Shown here: one piece after another, positions 38,321 to 46,247 of the stretch
How the letters are laid out: every line of letters begins with the position of its first letter
How positions within the stretch are numbered: the first letter of the stretch is position 1
Source of the DNA: a virus
Virus record (IMG/VR): IMGVR_UViG_3300008266_007780
Coordinates: 28,433 to 92,432 of that record
Length of the DNA stretch: 64,000 bases
Strand: one strand, 5' to 3'
The notes under the pieces: generated by a model
Seen by the model: the letters and a program-made list of their open reading frames with translations, nothing else
Told to the model about the DNA's origin: nothing
Databases searched by the model: none
Program-made: the position numbers and the translations under genes

Positions 38321-38484
38321 TATAAAGAACTTATTTTTTCAAGTGCGTCTTCTTTTGCCTGTTGATAACCTTCAGCATGTGCATCCTCTATTAAGTCTTC
38401 AGCATATTCAATTATCTCTTGCTTTAATTCATCTGTCAGAGTTTGAGTATCCAAATTCTCTAACCAAAATCTAAAATCATCCAT
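38320..38484 (-). CDS. Small acidic helical protein (54 aa)
   Basis: Starts MDDFRFWLENLDTQ and ends ALEKISSL. It is strongly acidic and predicted as one or two helices. The ATG at 38484 lies inside the 3' end of the upstream gene (8-nt overlap), and its TAA overlaps the downstream ATG by 1 nt, so it fits the tight packing of real genes here. No function can be assigned. Confidence 0.65.
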   Translation of the reverse strand: MDDFRFWLENLDTQTLTDELKQEIIEYAEDLIEDAHAEGYQQAKEDALEKISSL

Positions 38485-38884
38485 TAGTTTTTTCTGTTAG
38501 TTTACCTTCATGAATATGATCAATAACATTATTTACTCGTATACTATTGTTTATTCTATAGTCACCAGAGGGAATATGTATTACTACATAACCAAAACCA
38601 CCTTCTTCATTCCACCAGTCTTCTATATTATCTAACAAAGTTCTATATGCATAATTCTCTAACTGTGCATATAAAGATGAATCAAGTTTTTGTAAATCAT
38701 TATTGTAATCAATACCATGATCGTACATCTCTTCTAATGTATCAAGATCATCAATCATTTTTTCTGTATATGTAATTTGTTCTATTTGCCCAGAGTCTCC
38801 TCCGCCATCATATGATATAAATATTCCACCAATACCCTTATTGGCCAACTCAACTAAGAGGCCTGTTACTTCTATTTCTGTCAT
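38477..38884 (-). CDS. DUF6878-like protein (135 aa)
   Basis: The segment IGGIFISYDGGGDSGQIEQI is typical of a small phage/bacterial family (DUF6878-like) with an SYDGGGDSG loop. The rest is acidic, and WWNEEGGFGYVVI forms a likely beta edge. No enzymatic role is known to me. It is 2 nt downstream of the GIY-YIG gene. Confidence 0.75.
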   Translation of the reverse strand: MTEIEVTGLLVELANKGIGGIFISYDGGGDSGQIEQITYTEKMIDDLDTLEEMYDHGIDYNNDLQKLDSSLYAQLENYAYRTLLDNIEDWWNEEGGFGYVVIHIPSGDYRINNSIRVNNVIDHIHEGKLTEKTNG

Positions 38885-38886
38885 AA

Positions 38887-39312
38887 TTACTTTGTTTTGT
38901 AAAACCTACCTAAGATGTTACTATTCAAGTATTCATCCTTCTCAAGAACCTCATACATAAATTGATACTTAGTCTCTTGATATGTTAGCTCAGTTTTTGA
39001 GTTACATATACGGAGAATCTCTCTTTTAACTACTCCTCCAGACTTTGCAAATTCTTTAAGAGTCTTGTTACTGCTATAGTAATTTATAAAGTCAGGCTTT
39101 AATTCATGCCTATACTTCTTGAGTCTCTTATCAGTAACCATAGCCAGAGCTTTTTTACCCAACGGCTTCTTGATATTAGCAAAGAAGTTTTTCTTTCCTA
39201 TGTAAGCAACAGATTTCTTATCTATTATGGCTGTCATAATATAAATAAACCCTACTGCTCCTTCAGGAATATCCTGTATTGTAAACTCTTTACCTTCAAA
39301 TATCCAACTCAT
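38887..39312 (-). CDS. GIY-YIG-like endonuclease (141 aa)
   Basis: Residues 20-42 read GFIYIMTAI...AYIGKKNF, the paired GIY/YIG strands of this nuclease family; a downstream Arg (KREILRI) and a Glu (YQETKYQ) can complete the site. Short phage members are either homing enzymes or DNA-processing nucleases. As it stands within a co-translated operon (4-nt overlap with the primase), a role in DNA processing seems likelier than a recent homing insertion. Confidence 0.75.
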   Translation of the reverse strand: MSWIFEGKEFTIQDIPEGAVGFIYIMTAIIDKKSVAYIGKKNFFANIKKPLGKKALAMVTDKRLKKYRHELKPDFINYYSSNKTLKEFAKSGGVVKREILRICNSKTELTYQETKYQFMYEVLEKDEYLNSNILGRFYKTK

Positions 39313-40289
39313 TTCTTAAGTGCATTAGTTAATAATCCATGTAGTTTTTCTTTTACCTTTTGTATACCAAAATCTTTTACAGAGTCAGATAAGTCCTTGG
39401 ACATATCCAGCACTATATAGCTAAGTCCATATCTCTCCTGATACTTTTGAGCAGCAGCAATACCGGCTTCATCATTATCAAACAGGACACATACTCCACC
39501 ATACTTCTTCTTAAAAGACTTAATATACTGTTCTGGAATCATAGTATTCTCACTGTCTGGTGCAACAGACTCTGCATTTTTGTATCCAAGTTTAGCAAAG
39601 GCCATTAAATCTTTTAGTGAGGATGTAATAATCAAGAACTCTTTCTCATACGTCAACTGATCCAGACCCTGGATATAGTTTTGTACTTTGATAAATTTCT
39701 TGTTTGGATTGTTAGGAAGATAGATCTTGTATAGAGTACCATCATTTCTAAAGTAACCATAGATATGATTACCTCTAAATGTTATCTCAGATACTTTACC
39801 ATCTTCTTCTTTCTGCATTGTAAAATATGAAAGCCCGGAGACATTATATTTCTCAAGTAAATCAGAATTAAGTTTAAACTTCATCCAAAACTTACCGTCA
39901 ACATTTGTCCAGTGTCTCATTTCATAATCACTTACCCTATACTTTGATTGAATCTTGTATTCATTCACAGAACAATAGTTATTGTCCTTCAGAAACCTTT
40001 CATAATCAGAACATATCTTGTTGATTGCCGTAGCATAAGTTATATTAAAGAGTTCACTGACTAGTGTTACCTTGTTACCTTGTTTGCCTGATGAGAAGTC
40101 TTTGAACTTATACTCATTATTTTCGGCTTTAAAGTAAACAAACATTGATGGTGTTTTCTCTGTCTTAAATACAGAGTGAATCTTTACATCTTGACCTGTC
40201 AGTTTCTCACTTAATGAAAGATAATATTCAAATACCCATTCTGCTGGGACATCATTAATACTCCCAATAATATTTTTTGTAGAAATCAT
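39309..40289 (-). CDS. DnaG-like TOPRIM primase (326 aa)
   Basis: The C-terminal half carries the TOPRIM core: FLIITSSLKDLMAF (~residues 218-231, a Ser replacing the usual Glu) and VCVLFDNDEAG (~270-280, the DxD metal motif). The N-terminal ~90 residues keep the layout of a CHC2 zinc-ribbon (KTEKTPSMFVYF, then YKFKDFSSGKQGNKVTLV), but the zinc-binding Cys residues are missing. It probably primes replication with the DnaB-type helicase of the same block. The missing zinc site means template recognition may differ from bacterial DnaG. Confidence 0.88.
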   Translation of the reverse strand: MISTKNIIGSINDVPAEWVFEYYLSLSEKLTGQDVKIHSVFKTEKTPSMFVYFKAENNEYKFKDFSSGKQGNKVTLVSELFNITYATAINKICSDYERFLKDNNYCSVNEYKIQSKYRVSDYEMRHWTNVDGKFWMKFKLNSDLLEKYNVSGLSYFTMQKEEDGKVSEITFRGNHIYGYFRNDGTLYKIYLPNNPNKKFIKVQNYIQGLDQLTYEKEFLIITSSLKDLMAFAKLGYKNAESVAPDSENTMIPEQYIKSFKKKYGGVCVLFDNDEAGIAAAQKYQERYGLSYIVLDMSKDLSDSVKDFGIQKVKEKLHGLLTNALKK

Positions 40290-40309
40290 AACAGCAAGTT
40301 TAATAATAA

Positions 40310-40335
40310 AGGGGGAGCTATTTCTAACTCCCCCT
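40310..40335 (-). terminator. Terminator after the candidate SSB gene
   Basis: GGGGGAG (40311-40317) and CTCCCCC (40328-40334) form a perfect 7-bp stem, extendable by one A-T pair, with a 10-nt loop. On the minus strand it is followed by TTTATTATTA. It lies 7 nt beyond the stop of the candidate SSB gene, which suggests that gene is expressed at a high independent level. Confidence 0.75.
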
Positions 40336-40341
40336 CAACTA

Positions 40342-41019
40342 TTAGTCAAGAGAGAAGTCAGAGGCAACTCTAGGTGGTACATCCATATCATCACCAAATG
40401 ATTCTACAGGACGTACTTCCATTTTCTTAAGGTGTTCAGTCTCATCATATTGAAGAACTTTACCACCTTTAGGAGCAAAGGCATATCCATCTTTGGACCC
40501 TTTTGGTAACCACATATCGTAATTTGTGTAGCCACCTTTGCCTTCATACTCTTTACCTGCTACACACATCTCCAGATACTTATCCTTAAATGGTGCAGTA
40601 CTATTAAACGCTGCAACAAACTCTTCAATAGAGTCATGCTTGTTATCTTGGCTCAAGAACCAGTCATTAATATCCAAAGACTTACACAAGTTCTGTAAGA
40701 AGATTAGGATAGACCTATCTCTTTGAATCTTAATACCGGATTTAGTTTCACCGTCAGCATATGCATACTGAGATGCTTTCACCCTACCTATTTGACCTGC
40801 ATAGTGACCCTTGCTTTCATCATCTTTGTCAATCATGAAACCTTCAAAACCATCAATAGGTTCAGTTTCTACATTAATCATCACATGATATGCATTTGCA
40901 ATGAATTTGAATTCCTCAAGTGCTACACTATTAATCTTTAGTGTATGATTTCCTGGTGCAATTGTCTTAGGTAGTCCACCGCCACCTTCCTTTACTAGGT
41001 CTGTTGTGCTTAAAGCCAT
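40342..41019 (-). CDS. Candidate single-stranded DNA-binding protein (225 aa)
   Basis: No family signature is certain. It has an N-terminal beta-rich region (IAPGNHTLKINSVALEEF, AYHVMINVETEPI), a central aromatic region and an acidic tail that ends DDMDVPPRVASDFSLD, like the acidic docking tips of SSB proteins. It lies directly downstream of the Sak4-like ATPase, has its own terminator and a AAAAACAAACAAG leader, all consistent with an abundant replication protein. SSB identity is an inference from layout and neighbours. Confidence 0.7.
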   Translation of the reverse strand: MALSTTDLVKEGGGGLPKTIAPGNHTLKINSVALEEFKFIANAYHVMINVETEPIDGFEGFMIDKDDESKGHYAGQIGRVKASQYAYADGETKSGIKIQRDRSILIFLQNLCKSLDINDWFLSQDNKHDSIEEFVAAFNSTAPFKDKYLEMCVAGKEYEGKGGYTNYDMWLPKGSKDGYAFAPKGGKVLQYDETEHLKKMEVRPVESFGDDMDVPPRVASDFSLD

Positions 41020-41037
41020 CTTGTTTGTTTTTAATTA

Positions 41038-41787
41038 TTAATCTACGAATACTTTGTCCCAGTAAGTCTTATACTCACCGGTCTCATCAATTTCAGAAAC
41101 CACAATTTCTTGATTTCTCAAATGCTCTGGTCTTGCACCACAAGAGATATCATCATTAGTCTTGAAACTAAGGATATTCTTATCTCCCTTTCTATACAAG
41201 TAACCAATAGCATCAGAGTTAGAAGTTGTTATTCTCTTTAACTTACCTGTCAGATCTAGGTCAAGTGCATTAAATGTACCACCTGCCTTTTCTAACTGAG
41301 TGTCTTTTACGTGACCAACAAAGATCACATAAGGAGCCCAAGTTAGAATGTAATCAATCACCTTAGTGAAGGCTTGTCTTGTCCAATAATAACCAGCACC
41401 TTCAGGTAGGCCAAGAATAGTTCCATACTTTTCTTTACCACCACCTGGATTAAACCAGTTCTTACCCATTGGACTCTTAGAATAAAGCACTTCAGCATAA
41501 GGTACTACCATCTCTTCCAATGCAGTGATTGTATCTACTGCAATGTACTTGTATGGATTGCCTGCTTCTTTGATAGCTTTTCCAATTTCTCTGATTTCTT
41601 CAAAGCTACTGGCCTCTACCTTCATAGAGTTAAGATACTTAGTACCTCCTTCTAAGTCTAAGATTAGACAGTTGTCAAGAGTGCTCAACAAACTTGTCTT
41701 ACCTATTTTAGGCTTAGAAAAGATAATTAGATTCTTAGGGCTCTTATGAGTAGGAGCTTGCTTTGTTGTTGGCAATACTATTCCCAT
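41038..41787 (-). CDS. Sak4-like RecA-fold ATPase (249 aa)
   Basis: NLIIFSKPKIGKTSLL (residues ~19-34) is a Walker A motif in the form used by Sak4/AAA_24 phage single-strand annealing ATPases, and CLILDLEGGTKY (~40-51) follows in the usual place. YIAVDTITALEE (~80-91) is Walker B. Such proteins promote strand annealing with an SSB. The next gene downstream is the candidate SSB, which agrees. It has 3 nt spacing from the upstream 176-aa gene. Confidence 0.88.
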   Translation of the reverse strand: MGIVLPTTKQAPTHKSPKNLIIFSKPKIGKTSLLSTLDNCLILDLEGGTKYLNSMKVEASSFEEIREIGKAIKEAGNPYKYIAVDTITALEEMVVPYAEVLYSKSPMGKNWFNPGGGKEKYGTILGLPEGAGYYWTRQAFTKVIDYILTWAPYVIFVGHVKDTQLEKAGGTFNALDLDLTGKLKRITTSNSDAIGYLYRKGDKNILSFKTNDDISCGARPEHLRNQEIVVSEIDETGEYKTYWDKVFVD

Positions 41788-41790
41788 AAC

Positions 41791-42321
41791 TTAAGATTTG
41801 ATAATTTCATTTAACCATGCTTTCTGACTCACTGGTTTCTTTAACAAGATTGCAGCAAGATCTCTAATAGTCAATTGACTGATAGGAGAATCAGAATCTG
41901 GATCCATTATCTCTTCAAAGTCAGGAAACACACCTGTCTCTGTAGCATCCTGTGGTTCAAACTCAATCTTAACAAGTTCTGATACAGGAATCAAATACCT
42001 AAATTGACCTGTTGCGGTCACTTCAGTTTTGTCATACTCTTCTTCATAGTGAGGATTATGCCTCCACTTGTAAAGAGTTCTGTTTGGGTCTTCAGGTTCA
42101 AGTTCAATACTTGTAAACTCCGTGTAAATGTCCTTACCTTTCTTGATCTCACTTGGAAAGAAACCAATATGTTGTTCACTCTTTCCTTTAGGAACATAAG
42201 CACACTTGGGAATAAACAAAGGACTGTCTTCCTGAATGAGATTAAACTTCCACTCATGGTGTTTAATCAGCTCTTCAGTTTTCTCATACCTGTTGATTGT
42301 ACTTTTAGTTGATAAACTCAT
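41791..42321 (-). CDS. Unknown replication-block protein (176 aa)
   Basis: Unrecognised soluble protein, starting MSLSTKSTINRYEKTEELIK. It has a Pro/Glu-rich central segment and a C-terminal helix ending AWLNEIIKS. It lies between the DnaB-like helicase (8 nt) and the Sak4-like ATPase (3 nt), so it is co-expressed with the recombination and replication genes. No catalytic motif is visible. Confidence 0.75.
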   Translation of the reverse strand: MSLSTKSTINRYEKTEELIKHHEWKFNLIQEDSPLFIPKCAYVPKGKSEQHIGFFPSEIKKGKDIYTEFTSIELEPEDPNRTLYKWRHNPHYEEEYDKTEVTATGQFRYLIPVSELVKIEFEPQDATETGVFPDFEEIMDPDSDSPISQLTIRDLAAILLKKPVSQKAWLNEIIKS

Positions 42322-42329
42322 AATTTACA

Positions 42330-43337
42330 TTATTTAGTTGTTAGTCTTTTCTCCTGTTGAGGAGGTGTAATCATCTCTACAATTTTCATTTTCTCAAATT
42401 CAGCTTTAAAGAAACTTAGTCTTGTATCACCATTTCTACATTTTAGAAAGTGTAATACTAAAACCCGGTCATCCTCAATCACATACCTATCAGGGCCATA
42501 AAACCTAATCTTCTGTTTAGCAGGTCTATTGATACCTATAACAGTATCAGCATGCTGTAACAGAGCATCTGCCCCAAATAAATCAGATTCAAGTATGTAA
42601 TTACCATATTTACCCTCTTCATTTCTCTCAGGGTTATCTATATTTCTATTGAGCTGACTCAGCACAACAAAAGCTATAGGATAAACTCTTTTGAGGTGTG
42701 TAAGCATCTCACCAAGATTGTTAAGCATATCATGCTTATCTTTCTCATAAGGTGCTTTCTTAAACAATAAAGAGTGATCTATAGTAATCAACACTTTTGG
42801 AAAAATCATATTGCCTGTAGAATCATACGTTGCGTGTTCCATCATATACTCCCCTATAATCTCCTTGAATTCAGCTATTGTACAAGGTGTCTCTACTATA
42901 TCTATGGGATATTTAACTTTGGACTTTGCATAATCATAACATCTTTGTAAATCAGTATCACTTAGCTTACCATCAGCACTACATAAGTACTTATATGACC
43001 TACCTATGACACTGGAGTATTCCCTGATTGCAGAACTTCTTGCAAGCATCTCAAACTGAAACTGCAAGACTCTGAAATTTTCCCCTGGATTCAGAACAAA
43101 TGATTCCCTTACAATTTGCTCAGCAATCAATGTCTTACCACTTGCAGGTCTTCCTCCAATAACAGTAATAGTATTCCATTCAATACCATCTGTCATAGCA
43201 TCATTAAACTTTGGCCAAGGTGTCTTGAGGCTTCTGATATTACCCTGCATTCTACCTTGCAGATATCTAAGTGACTCTTGAAAACCCTCCCTCTGACTAC
43301 TCCATCTTTTCTTTGGAGTCTTGTTTACATTACTCAT
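42330..43337 (-). CDS. DnaB-like replicative helicase, SF4 (335 aa)
   Basis: Walker A is GGRPASGKT (residues ~62-70). Walker B is VLITIDHSLLF (~188-198), followed by the VVLSQLNRNID (~230-240) motif of the RecA/DnaB fold. HADTVIGINRP supplies a late motif. The N-terminal primase-interaction domain of bacterial DnaB is essentially absent (only ~45 residues precede the ATPase domain). It probably unwinds the fork together with the TOPRIM primase and PolB. Confidence 0.92.
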   Translation of the reverse strand: MSNVNKTPKKRWSSQREGFQESLRYLQGRMQGNIRSLKTPWPKFNDAMTDGIEWNTITVIGGRPASGKTLIAEQIVRESFVLNPGENFRVLQFQFEMLARSSAIREYSSVIGRSYKYLCSADGKLSDTDLQRCYDYAKSKVKYPIDIVETPCTIAEFKEIIGEYMMEHATYDSTGNMIFPKVLITIDHSLLFKKAPYEKDKHDMLNNLGEMLTHLKRVYPIAFVVLSQLNRNIDNPERNEEGKYGNYILESDLFGADALLQHADTVIGINRPAKQKIRFYGPDRYVIEDDRVLVLHFLKCRNGDTRLSFFKAEFEKMKIVEMITPPQQEKRLTTK

Positions 43338-43515
43338 CTATTACTTGTGTTTGTTCTTCTCTCTTTGCGTAGTTATAGAGAAGATGTAACACTGTAATTA
43401 CTAATTCTATTCCCAGATATTGCCAGATAGACAGGGGTACAATAACAAGGTTAATAACTGTATAACCAATGATTGTTCCTATTACAGCAATACTGAGAAG
43501 TCTAAAACTTCTCAT
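43330..43515 (-). CDS. Small membrane protein (61 aa)
   Basis: Two apolar stretches (LLSIAVIGTIIGYTVINLVI and WQYLGIELVITVLHLL) suggest a two-pass membrane protein with a charged C-terminus (KREEQTQVIDE). It overlaps the helicase gene by 8 nt and the upstream gene by 4 nt, so the start is well fixed. Its function is unknown. Confidence 0.7.
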   Translation of the reverse strand: MRSFRLLSIAVIGTIIGYTVINLVIVPLSIWQYLGIELVITVLHLLYNYAKREEQTQVIDE

Positions 43516-44105
43516 ACTACTCTCTCACTAAAATGTGTTTCTGTGTAATCCCCGCCACCATTCTGATATACTTCACAATAGTTTGCTAGTTCAGATTCAA
43601 ATGATTTTTCTGCGGAGTTTTGTTTTCTGATAAAGTACTGTGATGTCCTCATGTACTTATATCCCTGCCTTTCATATTCATCTACATACATTTTTGTTGC
43701 ATTAATCACCGTCTCCCAATCATAATTGTGATTCTCAAAGAACCACCTAAAATTATTCTCTAAATTCTTCTTGTCAGTCCTAGCATATTTGCCAGATGGA
43801 AGTTTAAATTTAGGAAAAATTTCTAAATATTCATCAATTCTTTTGTCAAAATCTTCACCCATAATAGCAGAAGATGTTTTCTTCTTACTGTTTTTGAAGA
43901 ATGACTCTAACTCCTGTACTAAGACAAATGCTCTACCAGATAATTTACCATCTTCTAATAACCATCCATCATTAGTTAACCGCATATATTCTACGGTCAG
44001 GTTAAGATTAAACAAAGGACACATGTTATGCTTCTTACACCACAACAAATAAAGTTGATTAGGAGTAAGATCATTCTTAAGCAGTTTGTTAAAGATATCT
44101 ACCAT
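43512..44105 (-). CDS. Possible helicase loader/replication initiator (197 aa)
   Basis: The N-terminal ~60 residues (LTPNQLYLLWCKKHN, then EYMRLTNDGWLLEDGKLS) look like a winged helix. A helical region with WFFENHNYDWETVINATKMY follows, resembling the second half of DnaD/phage replisome organisers. Encoded just upstream of the DnaB-like helicase, it could load that helicase. The identification rests on overall pattern and context only. It overlaps ung by 7 nt. Confidence 0.7.
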   Translation of the reverse strand: MVDIFNKLLKNDLTPNQLYLLWCKKHNMCPLFNLNLTVEYMRLTNDGWLLEDGKLSGRAFVLVQELESFFKNSKKKTSSAIMGEDFDKRIDEYLEIFPKFKLPSGKYARTDKKNLENNFRWFFENHNYDWETVINATKMYVDEYERQGYKYMRTSQYFIRKQNSAEKSFESELANYCEVYQNGGGDYTETHFSERVV

Positions 44106-44812
44106 TCTATGTCAAATTTATAGTTTCTCTTTACTATCTCAGATGTCTGTTGAAAAACATTTTTACAATCCCATTCTTTTAAGTTGTTGTAACTTGCTGA
44201 AGCAGGGTGTGTTACATTGAACTTATAGTTGTTATCATTAACACAGTCTGACCACTCTTCTGCTTTTTTACCCATATAGATATACACAAGGCCTGGGTTA
44301 TTCCAAGATAACCAATCAAACACATAGGCTAAGAAAGGTCTCCATATAAGATAATGTTGACCTACCTTACCTACATTAGTTGTCAAAGCAGTATTAAGTA
44401 ACAACACACCTTGGTTAGCCCATCTTGTTAGATTTTTATCTCTGCATGCAGTTACACCGTTGTAAACAGTTCTGTTTATTGCATCAAACATATACTCTAA
44501 ACTTGGTTGCATATCATCAGTGTCTTTAAGACTAAATGCTATCCCATCAGCATGACCTAACCCTGGGTATGGATCCTGACCTACTACAACTACTTTTAAC
44601 TGATCATAGGGACACTCTTCAAATGCTCTAAACCAGTTCTTCATAGTAGGAGTAAATCTTTTACCATCTTGGGTTTGCTTTACTAACTGACTAACAATAG
44701 TCTCAAATTCTTTACTGTAGATAAATGTTCTTAGTACTCTTCCCCATCCTGATGGTTCTAGCTTAGCATGTATTTTGTCTTTTATTTCTTCAATATCAAG
44801 TTTGTAACTCAT
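44099..44812 (-). CDS. ung: Uracil-DNA glycosylase, family 1 (237 aa)
   Basis: VVVVGQDPYPGLGHADGIAFS (residues ~74-94) carries the water-activating GQDPYP motif, and VLLLNTALTT (~135-144) the substrate pocket. VTHPASASYNN (~214-224) corresponds to the HPSPLS motif in a variant form but keeps the catalytic His. It removes uracil from DNA. It ends in TAG, evidence that TAG is a stop in this phage. A + strand gene starts only 18 nt beyond its ATG. Confidence 0.93.
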   Translation of the reverse strand: MSYKLDIEEIKDKIHAKLEPSGWGRVLRTFIYSKEFETIVSQLVKQTQDGKRFTPTMKNWFRAFEECPYDQLKVVVVGQDPYPGLGHADGIAFSLKDTDDMQPSLEYMFDAINRTVYNGVTACRDKNLTRWANQGVLLLNTALTTNVGKVGQHYLIWRPFLAYVFDWLSWNNPGLVYIYMGKKAEEWSDCVNDNNYKFNVTHPASASYNNLKEWDCKNVFQQTSEIVKRNYKFDIEW

Positions 44813-44830
44813 AATTTTTATATTTGTGTT

Positions 44831-45145
44831 ATGGCAATTAAAGTAAAAGAACTTAAGAATGATGCACTTGTTGAAGTTAAAGTCAACAAGAGCTTTTATT
44901 TAATGGTAAAAGCTTTGTCTTACCATCTCTTTCAAACAATCAAAGATGATTCTGAAAGAGAAGAATCTCTAAAGAAAATTATGACTGGTAAGTATGAGGA
45001 TATGAATGACTTTGAAAGATCATTCTATACTACAACACTTTTACTAGCAGAAATAGAGAGACAAGCTCAGCAAAATAATCTTTATGATGAAAAAGAAATT
45101 CTTGAACCTGGTGATGAAGGTTATGTAGCACCTACCCAAGAATAA
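44831..45145 (+). CDS. Lone plus-strand gene in the minus block, unknown (104 aa)
   Basis: MAIKVKELKNDALVEVKVNK... followed by a helical, acidic protein ending EGYVAPTQE. The frame is open further upstream, but this ATG is chosen because coding character begins there and the upstream bases are the divergent spacer of ung. A TATATTTG sequence at 44819-44826 matches the Bacteroidetes -7 box (TAnnTTTG); the TTTG at 44801 is too near for a normal -33 box. It converges on the next gene with a 14-nt overlap. The function is unknown. Confidence 0.8.
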   Translation: MAIKVKELKNDALVEVKVNKSFYLMVKALSYHLFQTIKDDSEREESLKKIMTGKYEDMNDFERSFYTTTLLLAEIERQAQQNNLYDEKEILEPGDEGYVAPTQE

Positions 45146-45518
45146 TATTGTACTTACTAGCTAACTCATTTAATGCTTCTATAGCAAGAGTAAGCTCCAT
45201 AGTACTACAATCACCAAAGGATTTGCACATAGCTTTCTTTGTGCCATCATCATATATCTCATAACAAAGCCCGGCTTTCTCTTTGATAATAAGTTTCATA
45301 TCATCAAAGCTAAAACCTAATTCACCTGCAAGCTCTCTGATACTTGCATGTATTTTAGCAATCTGGGCAGCACTACCCTTCTTACCTTTTTTACAAATAA
45401 ATATTTCTACTTCTTCTCCTTCCTGTATCTTTTCTAAGAAGAGATTATACAAGAGCATATCTTTCTTATTAGAATAACCCAGCTTGGAGTTTTTCTTCAC
45501 TAAAGTTCCTGAAAACAT
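45132..45518 (-). CDS. Unknown protein, possibly NinB-like (128 aa)
   Basis: The layout KKGSAAQIAKIHASIRELAG, a central basic/aromatic part, then STMELTLAIEALNELASKY, resembles small phage recombination proteins such as NinB, but the match is only in general shape. It converges with the + strand gene and shares 14 nt at the 3' ends, so the two transcripts are partly antisense. Confidence 0.7.
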   Translation of the reverse strand: MFSGTLVKKNSKLGYSNKKDMLLYNLFLEKIQEGEEVEIFICKKGKKGSAAQIAKIHASIRELAGELGFSFDDMKLIIKEKAGLCYEIYDDGTKKAMCKSFGDCSTMELTLAIEALNELASKYNIILG

Positions 45519-45523
45519 AAGGA

Positions 45524-45781
45524 TTACATTTTATTCTTAGCCCACTTCTTATAGAGTAGAATTAGAGTTTGTATATCTTCTATATCTCTAATACATATCT
45601 CCAAGTCATAGCAGTAAACTACCCAATTCTTTTCACCGGCTTCATCACTAGCATTAGATGTCAAATCAAGAGCAGGTTCAAGATTAAGTGTATAGTAATA
45701 GTAATCACTTTGATCACCACTCTCTTCTACAAGAACATCAACTCTCTCAAATCCTTCTTCTATAAGTTCTTCTTCTCTCAT
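45524..45781 (-). CDS. Unknown acidic protein (85 aa)
   Basis: MREEELIEEGFERVDVLVEESG... A small acidic alpha/beta protein with the stretch SDYYYYTLNLEPALDL. Spacing is 5 nt downstream and 3 nt upstream. The start 'EEGFERVDV' recalls other small proteins of this block (EEGYERVYD in the 48485-48775 gene). No function is known. Confidence 0.7.
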   Translation of the reverse strand: MREEELIEEGFERVDVLVEESGDQSDYYYYTLNLEPALDLTSNASDEAGEKNWVVYCYDLEICIRDIEDIQTLILLYKKWAKNKM

Positions 45782-45784
45782 GAT

Positions 45785-46246
45785 TTATCTTTTATTAATT
45801 GGGTAATTCTTTACTACTTTATCAGAATAATTCATTACCAAATCTACAAACTCTTTTGATACATCTGTCTTATTCCATTTACCGTGAAGTTTAATTCTTT
45901 CTTCACGTTGTTTGTCAATGACAAGAAGAGCCATGTAGTAGTTATCCTCATCCTGAGACTCAAGCATAGATTCAATATTCTTCCCTTCATCTTCCTTGAG
46001 TATATTTAAAGATACTAATAAATTGATCTCAAAGATTAGAATGAAGGGTTTAAATTGATCTTGCTTTGTACCTTTTCTATACATCCACCATAAGTAATTT
46101 AGATTCTTACCAACAGGGGTTGTATCAACTAAGGTCATTTCAAAGTGTTCTTCTATAATTTTCTTTACCAAACTCTTTCTTTTACTTAGAGTTGCTTTGG
46201 ATATTTTTTTATCAATATCCCAATCACCACCTATACTAATTGCCAT
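45785..46246 (-). CDS. Unknown protein (153 aa)
   Basis: Soluble protein MAISIGGDWDIDKKISKATL..., basic then acidic, with a hydrophobic centre (FILIFEINLLVSLNIL). It directly abuts the radical SAM gene (1 nt). Nothing recognisable. Confidence 0.7.
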   Translation of the reverse strand: MAISIGGDWDIDKKISKATLSKRKSLVKKIIEEHFEMTLVDTTPVGKNLNYLWWMYRKGTKQDQFKPFILIFEINLLVSLNILKEDEGKNIESMLESQDEDNYYMALLVIDKQREERIKLHGKWNKTDVSKEFVDLVMNYSDKVVKNYPINKR

Positions 46247-46247
46247 A

